Part shown: positions 1 to 8,875 of the stretch, piece by piece
How positions within the stretch are numbered: the first letter of the stretch is position 1
Layout: each line of letters begins with the position of its first letter
Notes under the pieces: model-generated
Database searches by the model: none
Told to the model about the DNA's origin: nothing
The model's input: only the letters and a program-made list of their open reading frames with translations
Assembly (NCBI GenBank): GCA_030151225.1
Contig: JASLEG010000103.1
Location: forward strand, 1-64,000
Source of the DNA: Burkholderia sp.
GTDB lineage: Bacteria > Pseudomonadota > Gammaproteobacteria > Burkholderiales > Burkholderiaceae
Reading direction: 5' to 3'
Length of the DNA: 64,000 nt
Position numbers and translations under genes: made by a program

Positions 1-2
1 TG

Positions 3-740
3 TCGCTGCGTCTGCTGGAAACCATCGCCTCCCATCCGCACGAAAGCGCGCTGACGAACCTCGCGCAGGAACTCGGCATTCCGAAGGCGCGCGTGCACCG
101 GCACCTGAGCGCGCTCAAGCGCGACGGCTACGTGACGCAGAACCCCGACACCAGCCGCTACCGGATCGGCTGGCGGATGTTCCTGCTCGGGCGGCGCGCG
201 CTCGATCAGTTCGACGTGGTGACGCTGGCGCGCCCGCTGATGGAGGAATTGCGCGACACGGTGGGGCAGACGGTGGTGATCACCACGGTGTCCGACGAGG
301 GCATGGTGGTGCTCAACATCGTGCCGGGGCGCAGCAAGCTGGAGATCATCTTCCACCCCGGCACGCGTTTCGATTTCCACACCGTCGCGCAGGGCAAGAT
401 CGCGCTGGCGTTCGGGCCGCCCAGGCTGCTCGAACGCGTGCTGGCGCAGCCGCTGGCCGCGCCCACCGCGCAAACCATCGTCGAGCGCGACCGGCTGCTG
501 CACGAAGTGGCGCTGGTGCGCTCGCGGCAATGGGCGGAAGCGCCCGAGGAAGCGTTCACCGGCGTCAACGCGCTGGCCGCGCCGGTGTTCCAGTTCGGCA
601 ACAAGCTGTTCGGCTCGCTGGCGATCGTCGGCTCGGTGCATTACCTGCCGGCGCAGGCCAGCGAGCGCACGGTGGCCGCGCTGAAGGATACGGCGCACCG
701 TCTGTCGTTGCTGCTCGGGGCGGATGCCGACGCCGCCTGA
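3..740 (+). CDS. IclR family transcriptional regulator (5' end outside window)
   Basis: The reading frame is open from the first bases, so the start lies upstream; 245 residues are visible. The N-terminal part is the IclR winged helix-turn-helix (LAQELGIPKARVHRHLSALK, about residues 20-39 of the visible part), followed by the effector-binding domain with the usual HTVAQGKIALAF-type segment and the conserved FTGVNALAAPVF stretch near the end. IclR proteins bind small metabolites and usually control a neighbouring catabolic operon. It converges on the channel gene downstream, so its target is probably to the left of the window. The family call is firm; the ligand is unknown. Confidence 0.93.
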   Translation, partial: SLRLLETIASHPHESALTNLAQELGIPKARVHRHLSALKRDGYVTQNPDTSRYRIGWRMFLLGRRALDQFDVVTLARPLMEELRDTVGQTVVITTVSDEGMVVLNIVPGRSKLEIIFHPGTRFDFHTVAQGKIALAFGPPRLLERVLAQPLAAPTAQTIVERDRLLHEVALVRSRQWAEAPEEAFTGVNALAAPVFQFGNKLFGSLAIVGSVHYLPAQASERTVAALKDTAHRLSLLLGADADAA

Positions 741-845
741 GGGCAGGGAAGCCCGGCGCGGCGCGGTCGGCGCCGGGCGCGGCGGCGCAGAGGTGGAGAA
801 AGCGGTGAAGGCGGCGGAGTCGGATTGAGGCCGGCTCGGGCCGGC

Positions 846-2153
846 TCAATGCGACGTGGTGCGGCCCGTGACCGGTTCGTTGGCCGCCTCGCCGCCATCG
901 GCGTGGGTGGCCGAATGCGCGGCTGCCCGCATCGCGCCGGCCGCCTCGAACATGCCGCGCATGTCGAAGCCCGACGGATGCTGGTAGACGCGCAGCCCGA
1001 ACTCCGGCAGCACCGCCAGCAGGTGATCGAAGATGTCGCCCTGGATCGTCTCGTAATCGAGCCACGCGGTGGTGTCGGTGAAGCAGTACAACTCCGTCGG
1101 AATGCCCTCGGCCGTCGGCGGCAACTGGCGCGTCATGTGTGTCATGCCGGTGTGGATGCGCGGATGGCGCTGCAGATACGCGTCGCAATACGCGCGGAAC
1201 GTGCCGAGGTTGGTGAGCTGGCGGCGGTTGCCTGTCCATTCGGCGTCCGCGCCAAGCGCGCCGTTCCATTCGTCGAGCAGGCCGCGCTTGCTCGCCAGGT
1301 AATCCTTCAGCAGCGTGAAATGTTCGAGCCGGGCGATCTCGTTCGCGCCGAGAAAGCGCACGCTGGTCGCGTCGATGAAGATCGCGCGCTTGATGCGCCG
1401 GCCGCCCGATTCGGTCATGCCGCGCCAGTTCTGGTAGCTCTCGGTGATCAGCTTCCAGGTGGGGATCGTGATGATGGTGCGGTCGAAGTTCGACACCTTG
1501 ACGGTGTTCAGCGTGATGTCGATCACGTCGCCGTCGGCGCCCGCGCTCGGCATCGTGATCCAGTCGCCGATCCGCAGCATGTCGTTCGACGAGAGCTGCA
1601 CGCCGGCCACCAGGCCGAGGATGGTGTCCTTGAAGATCAGCATCAGCACCGCCGACATCGCGCCGATGCCCGACAGCAGCAGCCCGATCTGCTTGCCGGT
1701 GACGGTGCCGATCACGGCCAGCGCGGCGGTGATGTACACGATCAGCTTGACCAGCTGCATCGCGCCCTTCAGCGACAGCGCGGGCTGCGTGCGCTCGCGC
1801 GTGCGGTGCACGTGCTCGGCCGCCGACAGCACCGTGCCGATCAGCATCGTGACGAGGAACACCACGATCGCGAACACGAACTTGTCGATCAGCTGCGCGG
1901 CCGATTCGGGGATGCCGGGCACGGCGCGGAAGCCGAACTGGAACACCACGAAGGGCACGAGCCGCGAGAACCACTTGAAGGCACCGTACTGGAACAGCAC
2001 GTCGTCGAAACGGCTCGGGGTGCGCGCGGCGAGCCGGGCCACCACGCGGAACAGCAGGAAGCGCACGGCGGCCGCGATCGCGCAGGCGGCGGCCAGCAGG
2101 ATCACGCAGCCGACCAGCGGCTGGAACCAGGGCATCTGGAGGATTTCTTTCAT
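846..2153 (-). CDS. Mechanosensitive ion channel, MscS/YbdG-like
   Basis: Encodes 435 residues. Several hydrophobic segments fill roughly the first 190 residues. They are followed by the MscS pore/beta-domain signature (GLVAGVQLSSNDMLRIGDWI) and the conserved NTVKVSNFDRTIITIPTWKL region of the YbdG/MscM subgroup, whose E. coli member is about 415 residues. Such proteins sit in the inner membrane and release solutes on hypo-osmotic shock. I chose the ATG at 2153, which gives the MKEILQMPW start just before the first membrane helix. A longer in-frame start at 2384 would add 77 residues of low-quality, Arg-rich sequence. No strong Shine-Dalgarno is visible at the chosen start. Confidence 0.9.
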   Translation of the reverse strand: MKEILQMPWFQPLVGCVILLAAACAIAAAVRFLLFRVVARLAARTPSRFDDVLFQYGAFKWFSRLVPFVVFQFGFRAVPGIPESAAQLIDKFVFAIVVFLVTMLIGTVLSAAEHVHRTRERTQPALSLKGAMQLVKLIVYITAALAVIGTVTGKQIGLLLSGIGAMSAVLMLIFKDTILGLVAGVQLSSNDMLRIGDWITMPSAGADGDVIDITLNTVKVSNFDRTIITIPTWKLITESYQNWRGMTESGGRRIKRAIFIDATSVRFLGANEIARLEHFTLLKDYLASKRGLLDEWNGALGADAEWTGNRRQLTNLGTFRAYCDAYLQRHPRIHTGMTHMTRQLPPTAEGIPTELYCFTDTTAWLDYETIQGDIFDHLLAVLPEFGLRVYQHPSGFDMRGMFEAAGAMRAAAHSATHADGGEAANEPVTGRTTSH

Positions 2154-2419
2154 CTGGGCAGCGAAAAACGGAATGCGTCGTGTTGTCGTGGCGTGCACCG
2201 CGGCGGCGCGCGATGTAGGGGCGCTGTAAGACAGGGGGCGGACCCGTGGGTTCCCGTGTCGTTCCGATCTCTCCGTTGGACGGTGCGCGATCCTACCCGT
2301 TTTTTGGCGCGGCTTGCCGGCCGCGCGCCGCTCGCTTAACGTGTCTGGCCCGGGGCCGCCGGTGCGGTCCGCGAGCCCGAGCACATGATCCGGCGCGAGC
2401 GCGCCGAGGAGGAGTTTCG

Positions 2420-3358
2420 ATGACGTTTGCGGTATGCGATGCAGTACAGACGGCCGAATGCCTGCCGTTCGGTGCCCTGGTGGATGCGCTGGCGGTGGCC
2501 GCGCGCGACGCGGCCGGCGGCCGGATCCTGACGCCGGCGCGGCTGGCCGTGCCGCTGCGCGACGGCGGCCTGATGCTGTCGATGCCGGCCACGGCCGACG
2601 ACGTGGCGGTGCACAAGCTCGTCAACGTGTGCCCGGGCAACCGCCAGCGCGGGCTGCCGACCATCCACGGCCAGGTCACCGTCTACGATCCGGCCACCGG
2701 CGAGGCGCTGGTCGTGCTCGACGGTCCGACCGTCACCGGCCGGCGCACGGCGGGCATCACGATGCTCGGCATCCGAACCTTCCAGCCGGCCGGGCCCGCC
2801 GACGTGCTGCTGTACGGCGTCGGCACCCAGGCCGCGCACCACGTGGACGCGCTGGCCACGCTGTATCCCGAGGCGCGCGTGCGCGTGCAGGCACGCACCG
2901 CCGCCCAGGCGGTGGCGTTCTGCGAGACCTGGAGCGGGCTGCTGGCCGACATCGAGCCGTTCGACGGCGACACGGTGCCCGATTCGGTGGACCTCGTGAT
3001 CGCGGCCACCACCAGCGCGACGCCCGTGTACGACGCGCCGGCGCGCGCCGGCCGGCTCGTGATCGGGGTGGGGGTGTTCACGGCGGATCGCGCCGAGATC
3101 GCCGCGCGCACCGTGCACGGCAGCGCGCTGTTCGTCGACGATCCCGACGGCGCCCGTCACGAGGCCGGCGACCTGATCCTGGCCGGAGCCGACTGGGCGG
3201 GCGTGAGCTCGCTGGCCGACGCGCTCGCGCACGCCGAACAGCACGGCACGGCCGTGGCCGGCGATCGGCCGGTGCTGTTCAAGAGCGTGGGTTGCGCGGC
3301 CTGGGATCTGGCGGCCGGCCGGGTGGCGCTGACCGCGCGCAGCGAGGCGCACATCTGA
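2420..3358 (+). CDS. Ornithine cyclodeaminase/mu-crystallin family imine reductase
   Basis: A 312-residue protein with the ornithine cyclodeaminase/mu-crystallin fold. The substrate-side KLVN motif sits around residue 70, TGRRTAGIT around residue 110, and a Rossmann NAD(P)-binding segment (LLYGVGTQAAHHVDAL) around residue 135. Length and the VPLRDGGLMLSMP start resemble delta1-pyrroline/delta1-piperideine-2-carboxylate reductases (LhpI type), which reduce cyclic imines formed from D-amino acids or hydroxyproline; this assignment is inference. A strong GAGGAGGAG ribosome site lies just upstream of the ATG at 2420, ruling out the longer open frame from 2246. The gene stands alone between oppositely oriented genes. 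Confidence 0.85.
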   Translation: MTFAVCDAVQTAECLPFGALVDALAVAARDAAGGRILTPARLAVPLRDGGLMLSMPATADDVAVHKLVNVCPGNRQRGLPTIHGQVTVYDPATGEALVVLDGPTVTGRRTAGITMLGIRTFQPAGPADVLLYGVGTQAAHHVDALATLYPEARVRVQARTAAQAVAFCETWSGLLADIEPFDGDTVPDSVDLVIAATTSATPVYDAPARAGRLVIGVGVFTADRAEIAARTVHGSALFVDDPDGARHEAGDLILAGADWAGVSSLADALAHAEQHGTAVAGDRPVLFKSVGCAAWDLAAGRVALTARSEAHI

Positions 3359-3382
3359 GCGGCGGGCCGCGTCCCGCGCCTC

Positions 3383-4498
3383 TCAGTGCCGCGGGCGGCC
3401 CGGCAGCGGCCGCCGCGCGAGCCGCGCCGCGATCGGCCCGTACAGCTTCGCCACCAGGTACAGCAGGCCGATCGCCACCACGTCGGCGGTCAGCCCGAGC
3501 GGCACGTCGAGATAGCCGTCGGTTTCCCAGTACAGCACCGAGTCGACCGACAGCGAGATCGCGGTGCCGGCCACGAAGCACAGCAGGCCCTGCCGGCCGA
3601 TCGTGCCGATCCACGGCAGCAGCTTCGCGACCTTGTGCATCCAGCCGAGGTGCACCAGCCGCGCGGCCAGCCAGGCGATCGCGAGGAAGTTCGCGAGCCG
3701 CAGCGCGCCGAGGTTCTGCTTGAGCGACGGATCGGTCGGGAACGGCTCGATGCGCAGCCGGTAATAGGCGCCGGCCGCCACCACCGCCACGGCCAGCGCG
3801 GTCACCACCACGCCGCGCGGCTGCCTCGACAGATTCGTGTAGATCGGCTGGCAGCGCGTCAGCACGCCGAGCACGAACATGAACTGCCACGCGAACGGAT
3901 TGAAATCCCACGGCGCGCCGTCCACGGTCGGCATGTAGGCGGCGATGCGGCGCGCCGACAGCCAGCTCAGCAGGCTGATCGCGAACAGCAGCCACGGCCG
4001 GTTGCGCGCCAGCGGCAGCGCGAGCGGCACCAGCGCCGCGAAGAACGCGTACATCGGCAGCACCGAGGCCAGATAGGGCTGGCGGCGGAACAGCAGGATG
4101 TCGCGCAGCGCCGCGAACGGGCGATGCAGCAGCCCCTGCAGGTCGTTGGTGGGCATGTTCGGGCCGTCGATCGCCAGCGCGCCGAGCACTGCGGTGATCA
4201 GCAGCATCAGCCCGGCCGTGATCAGGAACGCGCGATAGATCTCGAAGGCGCGGCGGAGGAAGCGCTGGCGCGCCACCGCCTCGGTCTGGCGCTCGGCCAG
4301 CGAGTTGTAGGCGATCGCCGTGGCGAAGCCGCCGAGATAGACGAACACCTCGGCCGCGTCGCACAGCGCGTAGGCGTGCAGCGTCACCCGCGACAGGATG
4401 CTGCCGCCGATGTGGTCGACCACGATCACGAGCAGCACCAGGCCGCGGAAGAAGTCGAGTTCCGCGAAGCGGCCGGAGCGGGGCGGCGACGCGTTCAT
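3383..4498 (-). CDS. opgC: OpgC-like membrane protein (acyltransferase-3 superfamily)
   Basis: Encodes 371 residues with about ten hydrophobic segments. It has the OpgC hallmark start (RFAELDFFRGLVLLVIVVDH, residues 9-28) and the WDFNPFAWQFMFVLG segment in the middle. OpgC proteins are inner-membrane enzymes that transfer succinyl groups to osmoregulated periplasmic glucans. I chose the ATG at 4498 because the open frame further upstream is Arg/Pro-rich non-membrane sequence. No glucan synthase genes (opgGH) are nearby, so the pathway link rests on family membership only. Confidence 0.85.
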   Translation of the reverse strand: MNASPPRSGRFAELDFFRGLVLLVIVVDHIGGSILSRVTLHAYALCDAAEVFVYLGGFATAIAYNSLAERQTEAVARQRFLRRAFEIYRAFLITAGLMLLITAVLGALAIDGPNMPTNDLQGLLHRPFAALRDILLFRRQPYLASVLPMYAFFAALVPLALPLARNRPWLLFAISLLSWLSARRIAAYMPTVDGAPWDFNPFAWQFMFVLGVLTRCQPIYTNLSRQPRGVVVTALAVAVVAAGAYYRLRIEPFPTDPSLKQNLGALRLANFLAIAWLAARLVHLGWMHKVAKLLPWIGTIGRQGLLCFVAGTAISLSVDSVLYWETDGYLDVPLGLTADVVAIGLLYLVAKLYGPIAARLARRPLPGRPRH

Positions 4499-5052
4499 GC
4501 GCGACGGCGCCCGGCGGACGTGACGGGCGGCATCGTCGTGACGAAGCGGAGCGCGGGGACGGGAGCGGCGGCGCGCGGCGGAAAAATCGGCATGAAGCGG
4601 ACGGCGGAAGCGGAAACGGACGTGATTGTGCCACCGTTGCCGGTGGCTCGACGGATCGGCCGGCGGCGGGCCGCCTGCGCGCGGTGCAGGCGTGTTGCAC
4701 GGCGCCCGAAAGCGGGCCGAAATCCGGCGTCCGCATCGCCCGAAAAGCCTCGCGCGGCGTGGCTTCGCATCGGTTGCGCAGGGGGCTCGGGCGGGCGCCC
4801 GAAGCCGCTTCGGCGCGGCGCCAGTTGGGAATGCGCAACGCTCGCCGCGGCGACTTCGAACGGCGTGGACGGCATTATCGACGCGTGACACACTTGTCCA
4901 TGTTTCGAGGCAGGGCACGTTGCCGCGGCCGGCGTCCGCCGGGCGGCGCATTCCTGAAAAACATCAACGTGGTTCCATCAGGTTCGGCGCACGGCGCGCG
5001 TGCCGTGCGGCCGGTGGACGATTCCAGGCTTCCCGTGCGGGGACTGTCGATC
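4499..5052 (+). other. Intergenic region between divergent opgC-like and porin genes
   Basis: About 550 bases with no convincing gene. All open frames here have Arg/Pro/Ala-rich translations typical of GC-rich shadow frames. It must hold the divergent promoters of the two flanking genes, but I could not identify convincing -35/-10 pairs. Confidence 0.4.
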
Positions 5053-6216
5053 ATGAACAAGCTCCTGCTGCCCGCCGCCATCGCCGTCGTGCTGACGGCG
5101 CTGGCCGCGCCCGCCGCCGCGCAGTCGAGCGTGACGCTGTACGGCGTGATCGACGAAGGCGTCAACTACACGAACAACGTCGCCGTGGGCGGCGTCAATC
5201 ACGGCGATTACGCGCTGGCCAGCGGCTACGCGCAGCGCAGCAGCTGGGGCCTGCGCGGCGCCGAGGATCTCGGCGGCGGCCTCAAGGCGATCTTCACCCT
5301 CGAGAGCGGCTTCGACGTCAACAACGGCGCGCTCTCCAACGGCGGGCGCATGTTCGGCCGGCAGGCCTTCGTCGGGCTCACACACGCGCAATACGGCGCG
5401 CTGACGGTCGGCCGGCAATACGATTCCGTGAACGACTACCTGGCGCCGCTGACGGCGGCCGGCAGCTGGGGCGGCATGCTGATGTCGCATCCGTTCGACA
5501 ACGACAACACCGACAACACGGTGCGCGCCAACAATTCGGTGAAGTACGCGAGCCCCGAGTTCGGCGGCCTGAGCTTCGGCGGCGAATACAGCTTCAGCAA
5601 TGCCACCGGCTTCTCGAACAATCGCCAGGTCAGCGCCGGCGCGCGCTATGCGTTCGGCGGCCTGCAGGTGGGCGCGGCCTATCTCGAGGCGAACCATCCG
5701 GGGCGCACGGCCGACGGCGCGGTGGCCACCAGCGACGCGAATTTCCTGGCCGACCGGCTGCGCATCTTCGGCGGCGGCGTGAACTACACGTTCGGCGAGA
5801 CCACGGTGGGCTTCGTCTACACGCGCACCGACGTGAAGAACCCGGTGACGATCGCCTACCTGCCGTCGGGCTCGCTGTCGGGGCTCGGGCTGACGGCCAC
5901 CAGGTTCGACAACTTCGAGATCAACGGCAAGTACCAGCTCACGCCGGCCTTCTTCGTGGGCGCGCAGTACACGTACACGAGCGGCACCTTCGACGCGTCC
6001 GACGGCGGCACCCGGCCGCATTACCACACGGTCGGGCTGATGGCCGACTACAGCCTGTCCAAGCAGACCGACGTGTATCTGCAGGGGGCGTGGCAGCGCG
6101 TGGGCGGCGACCATTCGGGCAGCGTGCTCGACGGCGGCTACCTGGTGGGCACCGAGGGCCCGTCGGCCAGCGCGAGCCAGTTCTCGGTGCGCGCGGCGAT
6201 CCGGCACAAGTTCTGA
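5053..6216 (+). CDS. Gram-negative porin (OmpC-like trimeric porin family)
   Basis: A 387-residue outer-membrane beta-barrel. It has a clear Sec signal (MNKLLLPAAIAVVLTALAAPAAAQ, cleavage about residue 24) followed directly by the porin start SSVTLYGVIDEGV, the SSWGLRGAEDLGGGLKAIF strand-turn pair, and a C-terminal FSVRAAIRHKF ending in Phe as required for barrel assembly. The ATG at 5053 is picked because it begins the signal peptide; the open frame upstream is not signal-like. General diffusion of small hydrophilic solutes is the family role. A weak GC hairpin with a short T run follows the stop codon. Confidence 0.93.
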   Translation: MNKLLLPAAIAVVLTALAAPAAAQSSVTLYGVIDEGVNYTNNVAVGGVNHGDYALASGYAQRSSWGLRGAEDLGGGLKAIFTLESGFDVNNGALSNGGRMFGRQAFVGLTHAQYGALTVGRQYDSVNDYLAPLTAAGSWGGMLMSHPFDNDNTDNTVRANNSVKYASPEFGGLSFGGEYSFSNATGFSNNRQVSAGARYAFGGLQVGAAYLEANHPGRTADGAVATSDANFLADRLRIFGGGVNYTFGETTVGFVYTRTDVKNPVTIAYLPSGSLSGLGLTATRFDNFEINGKYQLTPAFFVGAQYTYTSGTFDASDGGTRPHYHTVGLMADYSLSKQTDVYLQGAWQRVGGDHSGSVLDGGYLVGTEGPSASASQFSVRAAIRHKF

Positions 6217-6524
6217 GCGGCCGGCGCGGCCGCTTTCTCGTTCGCTTCTCCTTTCCTCCGATTTTTCGATGCCGGATTTTGACCCGGTACGATTTATCCT
6301 GCGCGCGCGCCCAAACCGCAACTAACGGTCTGTCGCGACAGCCCCTGCCGAACGGCGGTGCCCGCCGCGAACCCCGGCTCGCACGACGATGGCCGGTTCC
6401 GGCCCGAGGCAGCCTCAGGCAATGCCAGATGGCGCGCCGGGCGGGCCGGCGCCATGATCGCCGGGTTCGCCTGCCGGCCCGGCCGCCCGGCATCTCCCGC
6501 AACCTGAAACCACGGAAAACCTGC
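6217..6524 (+). other. Intergenic region between porin and TauE-like gene
   Basis: About 310 bases with no gene. Right after the porin stop is a 7-bp GC stem (AGCGGCC/GGCCGCT, 6216-6234) followed by a broken T run, possibly a weak intrinsic terminator. A locally AT-richer stretch at about 6240-6300 may carry the promoter of the downstream gene; I could not pin down its elements. Confidence 0.35.
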
Positions 6525-7274
6525 ATGGACAGTCATGGATCGACGCTCGCGATCGTCGTCGCGGTGTTCGCCCTCGCCGGGCTCGTGAAGGGCATGATCG
6601 GGCTCGGCCTGCCCACCATCGCGATGGGCCTGCTGACGCTGGCGATGCCGCCGGCGGCAGCGGCCAGCCTGCTGGTGATGCCGTCGCTCGTCACCAACCT
6701 GTGGCAGCTCGCGCGCGGCCCCGCGTTCGGCGCGTTGCTGCGCCGGCTGTGGCCGCTGCTGGCGGGGTCGTGCGTCGGCACCTTCGCGGGCGGCCTGCCG
6801 TCGCTGGCGCACGCGGCGCCGTGGACGCGCGTGGCGCTCGGCGCGGTGGTGGCGCTGTACGGCGCGTGGGGGCTCGCCGCCGCGCGGCTGCCCGCGCCGG
6901 GGCGGCACGAGCGCTGGCTGTCGCCGCTGGTCGGCTATCTGACCGGCGCGGTCACGGCGGCCACCGGCGTGTTCGTGATGCCGGCCGTGCCGTATCTGCA
7001 ATCGCTGCAGCTCGGCAAGGACGGGCTCGTGCAGGCGCTCGGCCTGTCGTTTACGGCCTCCACGATCGCGCTGGCCGTGCAACTGGCCTGGAGCTCGGGC
7101 CTGCAGCCGGTGGACCTGGGCCTGTCGGTGCTCGCGCTGGTGCCGGCGATGCTCGGCATGGCGGCCGGCCAGTCGCTGCGCCGCGTGGTGAGCGAGGCGA
7201 CCTTCCGGCGCGTGTTCTTCGCGGGGCTGATCGCGCTCGGCCTGTACATGGCGATCGCGCCCGCGCACGGCTGA
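6525..7274 (+). CDS. Sulfite exporter TauE/SafE family membrane protein
   Basis: Encodes 249 residues, almost entirely hydrophobic, with about eight membrane segments. The typical N-terminal half-repeat is GLVKGMIGLGLPTIAMGLL (residues 20-38) and the second repeat is YLTGAVTAATGVFVMPAVPYL, both signatures of the TauE/SafE (DUF81) family. Members move sulfonates, sulfite or other organic anions across the inner membrane; the substrate here is unknown. It precedes a MocR regulator on the same strand by about 130 bases, so that regulator may or may not control it. Confidence 0.9.
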   Translation: MDSHGSTLAIVVAVFALAGLVKGMIGLGLPTIAMGLLTLAMPPAAAASLLVMPSLVTNLWQLARGPAFGALLRRLWPLLAGSCVGTFAGGLPSLAHAAPWTRVALGAVVALYGAWGLAAARLPAPGRHERWLSPLVGYLTGAVTAATGVFVMPAVPYLQSLQLGKDGLVQALGLSFTASTIALAVQLAWSSGLQPVDLGLSVLALVPAMLGMAAGQSLRRVVSEATFRRVFFAGLIALGLYMAIAPAHG

Positions 7275-7401
7275 TGCGCGGCCACATCGTCGGCAAGGAC
7301 ATCGCCGTGCGCGCCTTGCGGCGCTCGCCGAAACCCCGCATCCTTGTGGCCGCCCGCGCTCGCGCGGGCTCGCCGATCCACGCAGGGCCAACGCCGCATC
7401 C

Positions 7402-8826
7402 ATGGGAAATCAGTCGAACGCATTGCATCTGACGCTGGCCGGACATCTGGCCGACGAGATCGGGCAGGGCCTCTGGACGGCCGGCCAGCGCCTGCCGTCG
7501 GTGCGCGATCTCGCGCGGGCCCGCGCCGTCAGCGTCACCACGGTGCTGGCCGCCTATCGCACGCTGGAGGATCGCCGGCTGATCGAGAGCCGGCCGAAGA
7601 AGGGCTACTTCGTGTGCGCGACGGCGCCGGCCGATGCCGTGAAGGCGGGAGCGTCCGCCGTGGCCACGGCCGAGCTCGGCCCGCTCGATCCCGACACGCT
7701 GAACGGCATGGAAGGGCAGCCCGGCTTGATCTCGTTCGGCACGGCCCTGTGCGGCGACGCGCTGTTTCCGGTCGAGGCGCTCGCGCGCAGCATCGCGTCC
7801 ACGGCGCGCCGCCGCAGCGCGCTGCTGTCCACCGTGTCGTTCTCGCCCGGCGCCGAGCGCCTGCGCGCGAGCATCGCCTCGCACGCGGCCAACTGGAACT
7901 GCCACGTCGGCGCCGACGAGGTGCTCGTCACCAACGGCTGCGTGGAAGCGTTCGGGCTGTGCCTGCAGACGGTCACGAAGCCCGGCGACACGGTGATCGT
8001 GGAATCGCCGGCTTATTACGGATTCCTCTCCACGCTGGCGCGGCTCGGCCTGCACGCCGCGCCCGTGCGCTTCGCGGGGCGTGAGGCCGCGGCACTCGAC
8101 GAGATCGCACGGCTCGCCCGCGAGCGACGCGTGGGCGCCTGCCTGATGTCGACGGCCGTCAGCAACCCGGCCGGCACGAGCCTGAGCGACCCGGCGCGGG
8201 CGATGCTGGTGGCCAGGCTCGAGGCGCTCGCGATCCCGCTGATCGAGGATGCCACCTTCGGCGACCTGCATTTCGACACGGTGCAGCGCGCCGCGAAATC
8301 CTACGACCGCGGCGGCAACGTGCTGCTGTGCAGCTCGCTGTCGAAGACGCTCGCGCCGGGGCTGCGGCTCGGCTGGGTCAGCGGCGGGCGCTTTCATCGC
8401 GCGCTGGTCGAGCTGAAGCGCACGATGAGCATCGGCCAGCCGCTGATCATCCAGGAGGCGGTGGGGCAGTTTCTCGACGGCGGCGGCTACCGGCATCATC
8501 TGCGCCGGCTGCGCGACCAGTGCCGCGTGCAGGTGGATGAAACGATCGCGCAGTTGCGCGCGCACGCACCGTCCGGGACGGGGCTCGACGCGCCCGACGG
8601 CGGCTATCTGCTGTGGGTGAGGCTGCCCGACGGCGTGTCGGCCGATGCGCTCGCGCGACGCGCGGGCCGCGAGCGCATCGCGTTCGCGCCGGGCACGCTG
8701 TTCTCGCCCGAGCGGGGCTTCGACGACCGGATTCGCCTGAATTGCGGCTATCCGCTCGACGATGCGCGGCGCGCCGCGCTCGCGCGGCTCGCGGCCATGA
8801 TCGGCGAGGCAGCCGCGGAAAACTAG
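7402..8826 (+). CDS. MocR-type (GntR wHTH plus aminotransferase domain) regulator
   Basis: A 474-residue fusion. An N-terminal GntR winged helix (residues about 5-75, with GQRLPSVRDLARARAVSVTT and LIESRPKKGYFV) is joined to a fold-type I aminotransferase-like domain whose PLP lysine is in the CSSLSKTLAPGLRLGW motif. MocR proteins use PLP or its adducts as a signal rather than for catalysis. The neighbours suggest a link to the TauE-like exporter upstream or the amino-acid-related nitrilase/threonine aldolase/PhzF operon it converges on, but nothing in the sequence decides this. Confidence 0.92.
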   Translation: MGNQSNALHLTLAGHLADEIGQGLWTAGQRLPSVRDLARARAVSVTTVLAAYRTLEDRRLIESRPKKGYFVCATAPADAVKAGASAVATAELGPLDPDTLNGMEGQPGLISFGTALCGDALFPVEALARSIASTARRRSALLSTVSFSPGAERLRASIASHAANWNCHVGADEVLVTNGCVEAFGLCLQTVTKPGDTVIVESPAYYGFLSTLARLGLHAAPVRFAGREAAALDEIARLARERRVGACLMSTAVSNPAGTSLSDPARAMLVARLEALAIPLIEDATFGDLHFDTVQRAAKSYDRGGNVLLCSSLSKTLAPGLRLGWVSGGRFHRALVELKRTMSIGQPLIIQEAVGQFLDGGGYRHHLRRLRDQCRVQVDETIAQLRAHAPSGTGLDAPDGGYLLWVRLPDGVSADALARRAGRERIAFAPGTLFSPERGFDDRIRLNCGYPLDDARRAALARLAAMIGEAAAEN

Positions 8827-8875
8827 CGCGCTGCCGCCGCTGTCGCCGTCATCGTCGCCTTCGGGGCCGCGCGGT

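Noticed and set aside
741..845. GC hairpins between the convergent IclR and MscS-like genes
   Set aside because: Stems such as GCCCGGCGC/GCGCCGGGC are present but no T run follows on either strand; not supportable as a terminator.
565..2339. Long open frames opposite the MscS-like gene on both strands
   Set aside because: Translations are Arg/His/Ala-rich with no domain; they are third-position GC shadows of the channel gene.
4495..4893. 132-codon minus-strand frame upstream of the opgC-like gene
   Set aside because: Arg/Pro/Ala-rich with no hydrophobic or domain pattern and no ribosome site; looks like intergenic GC-rich sequence.
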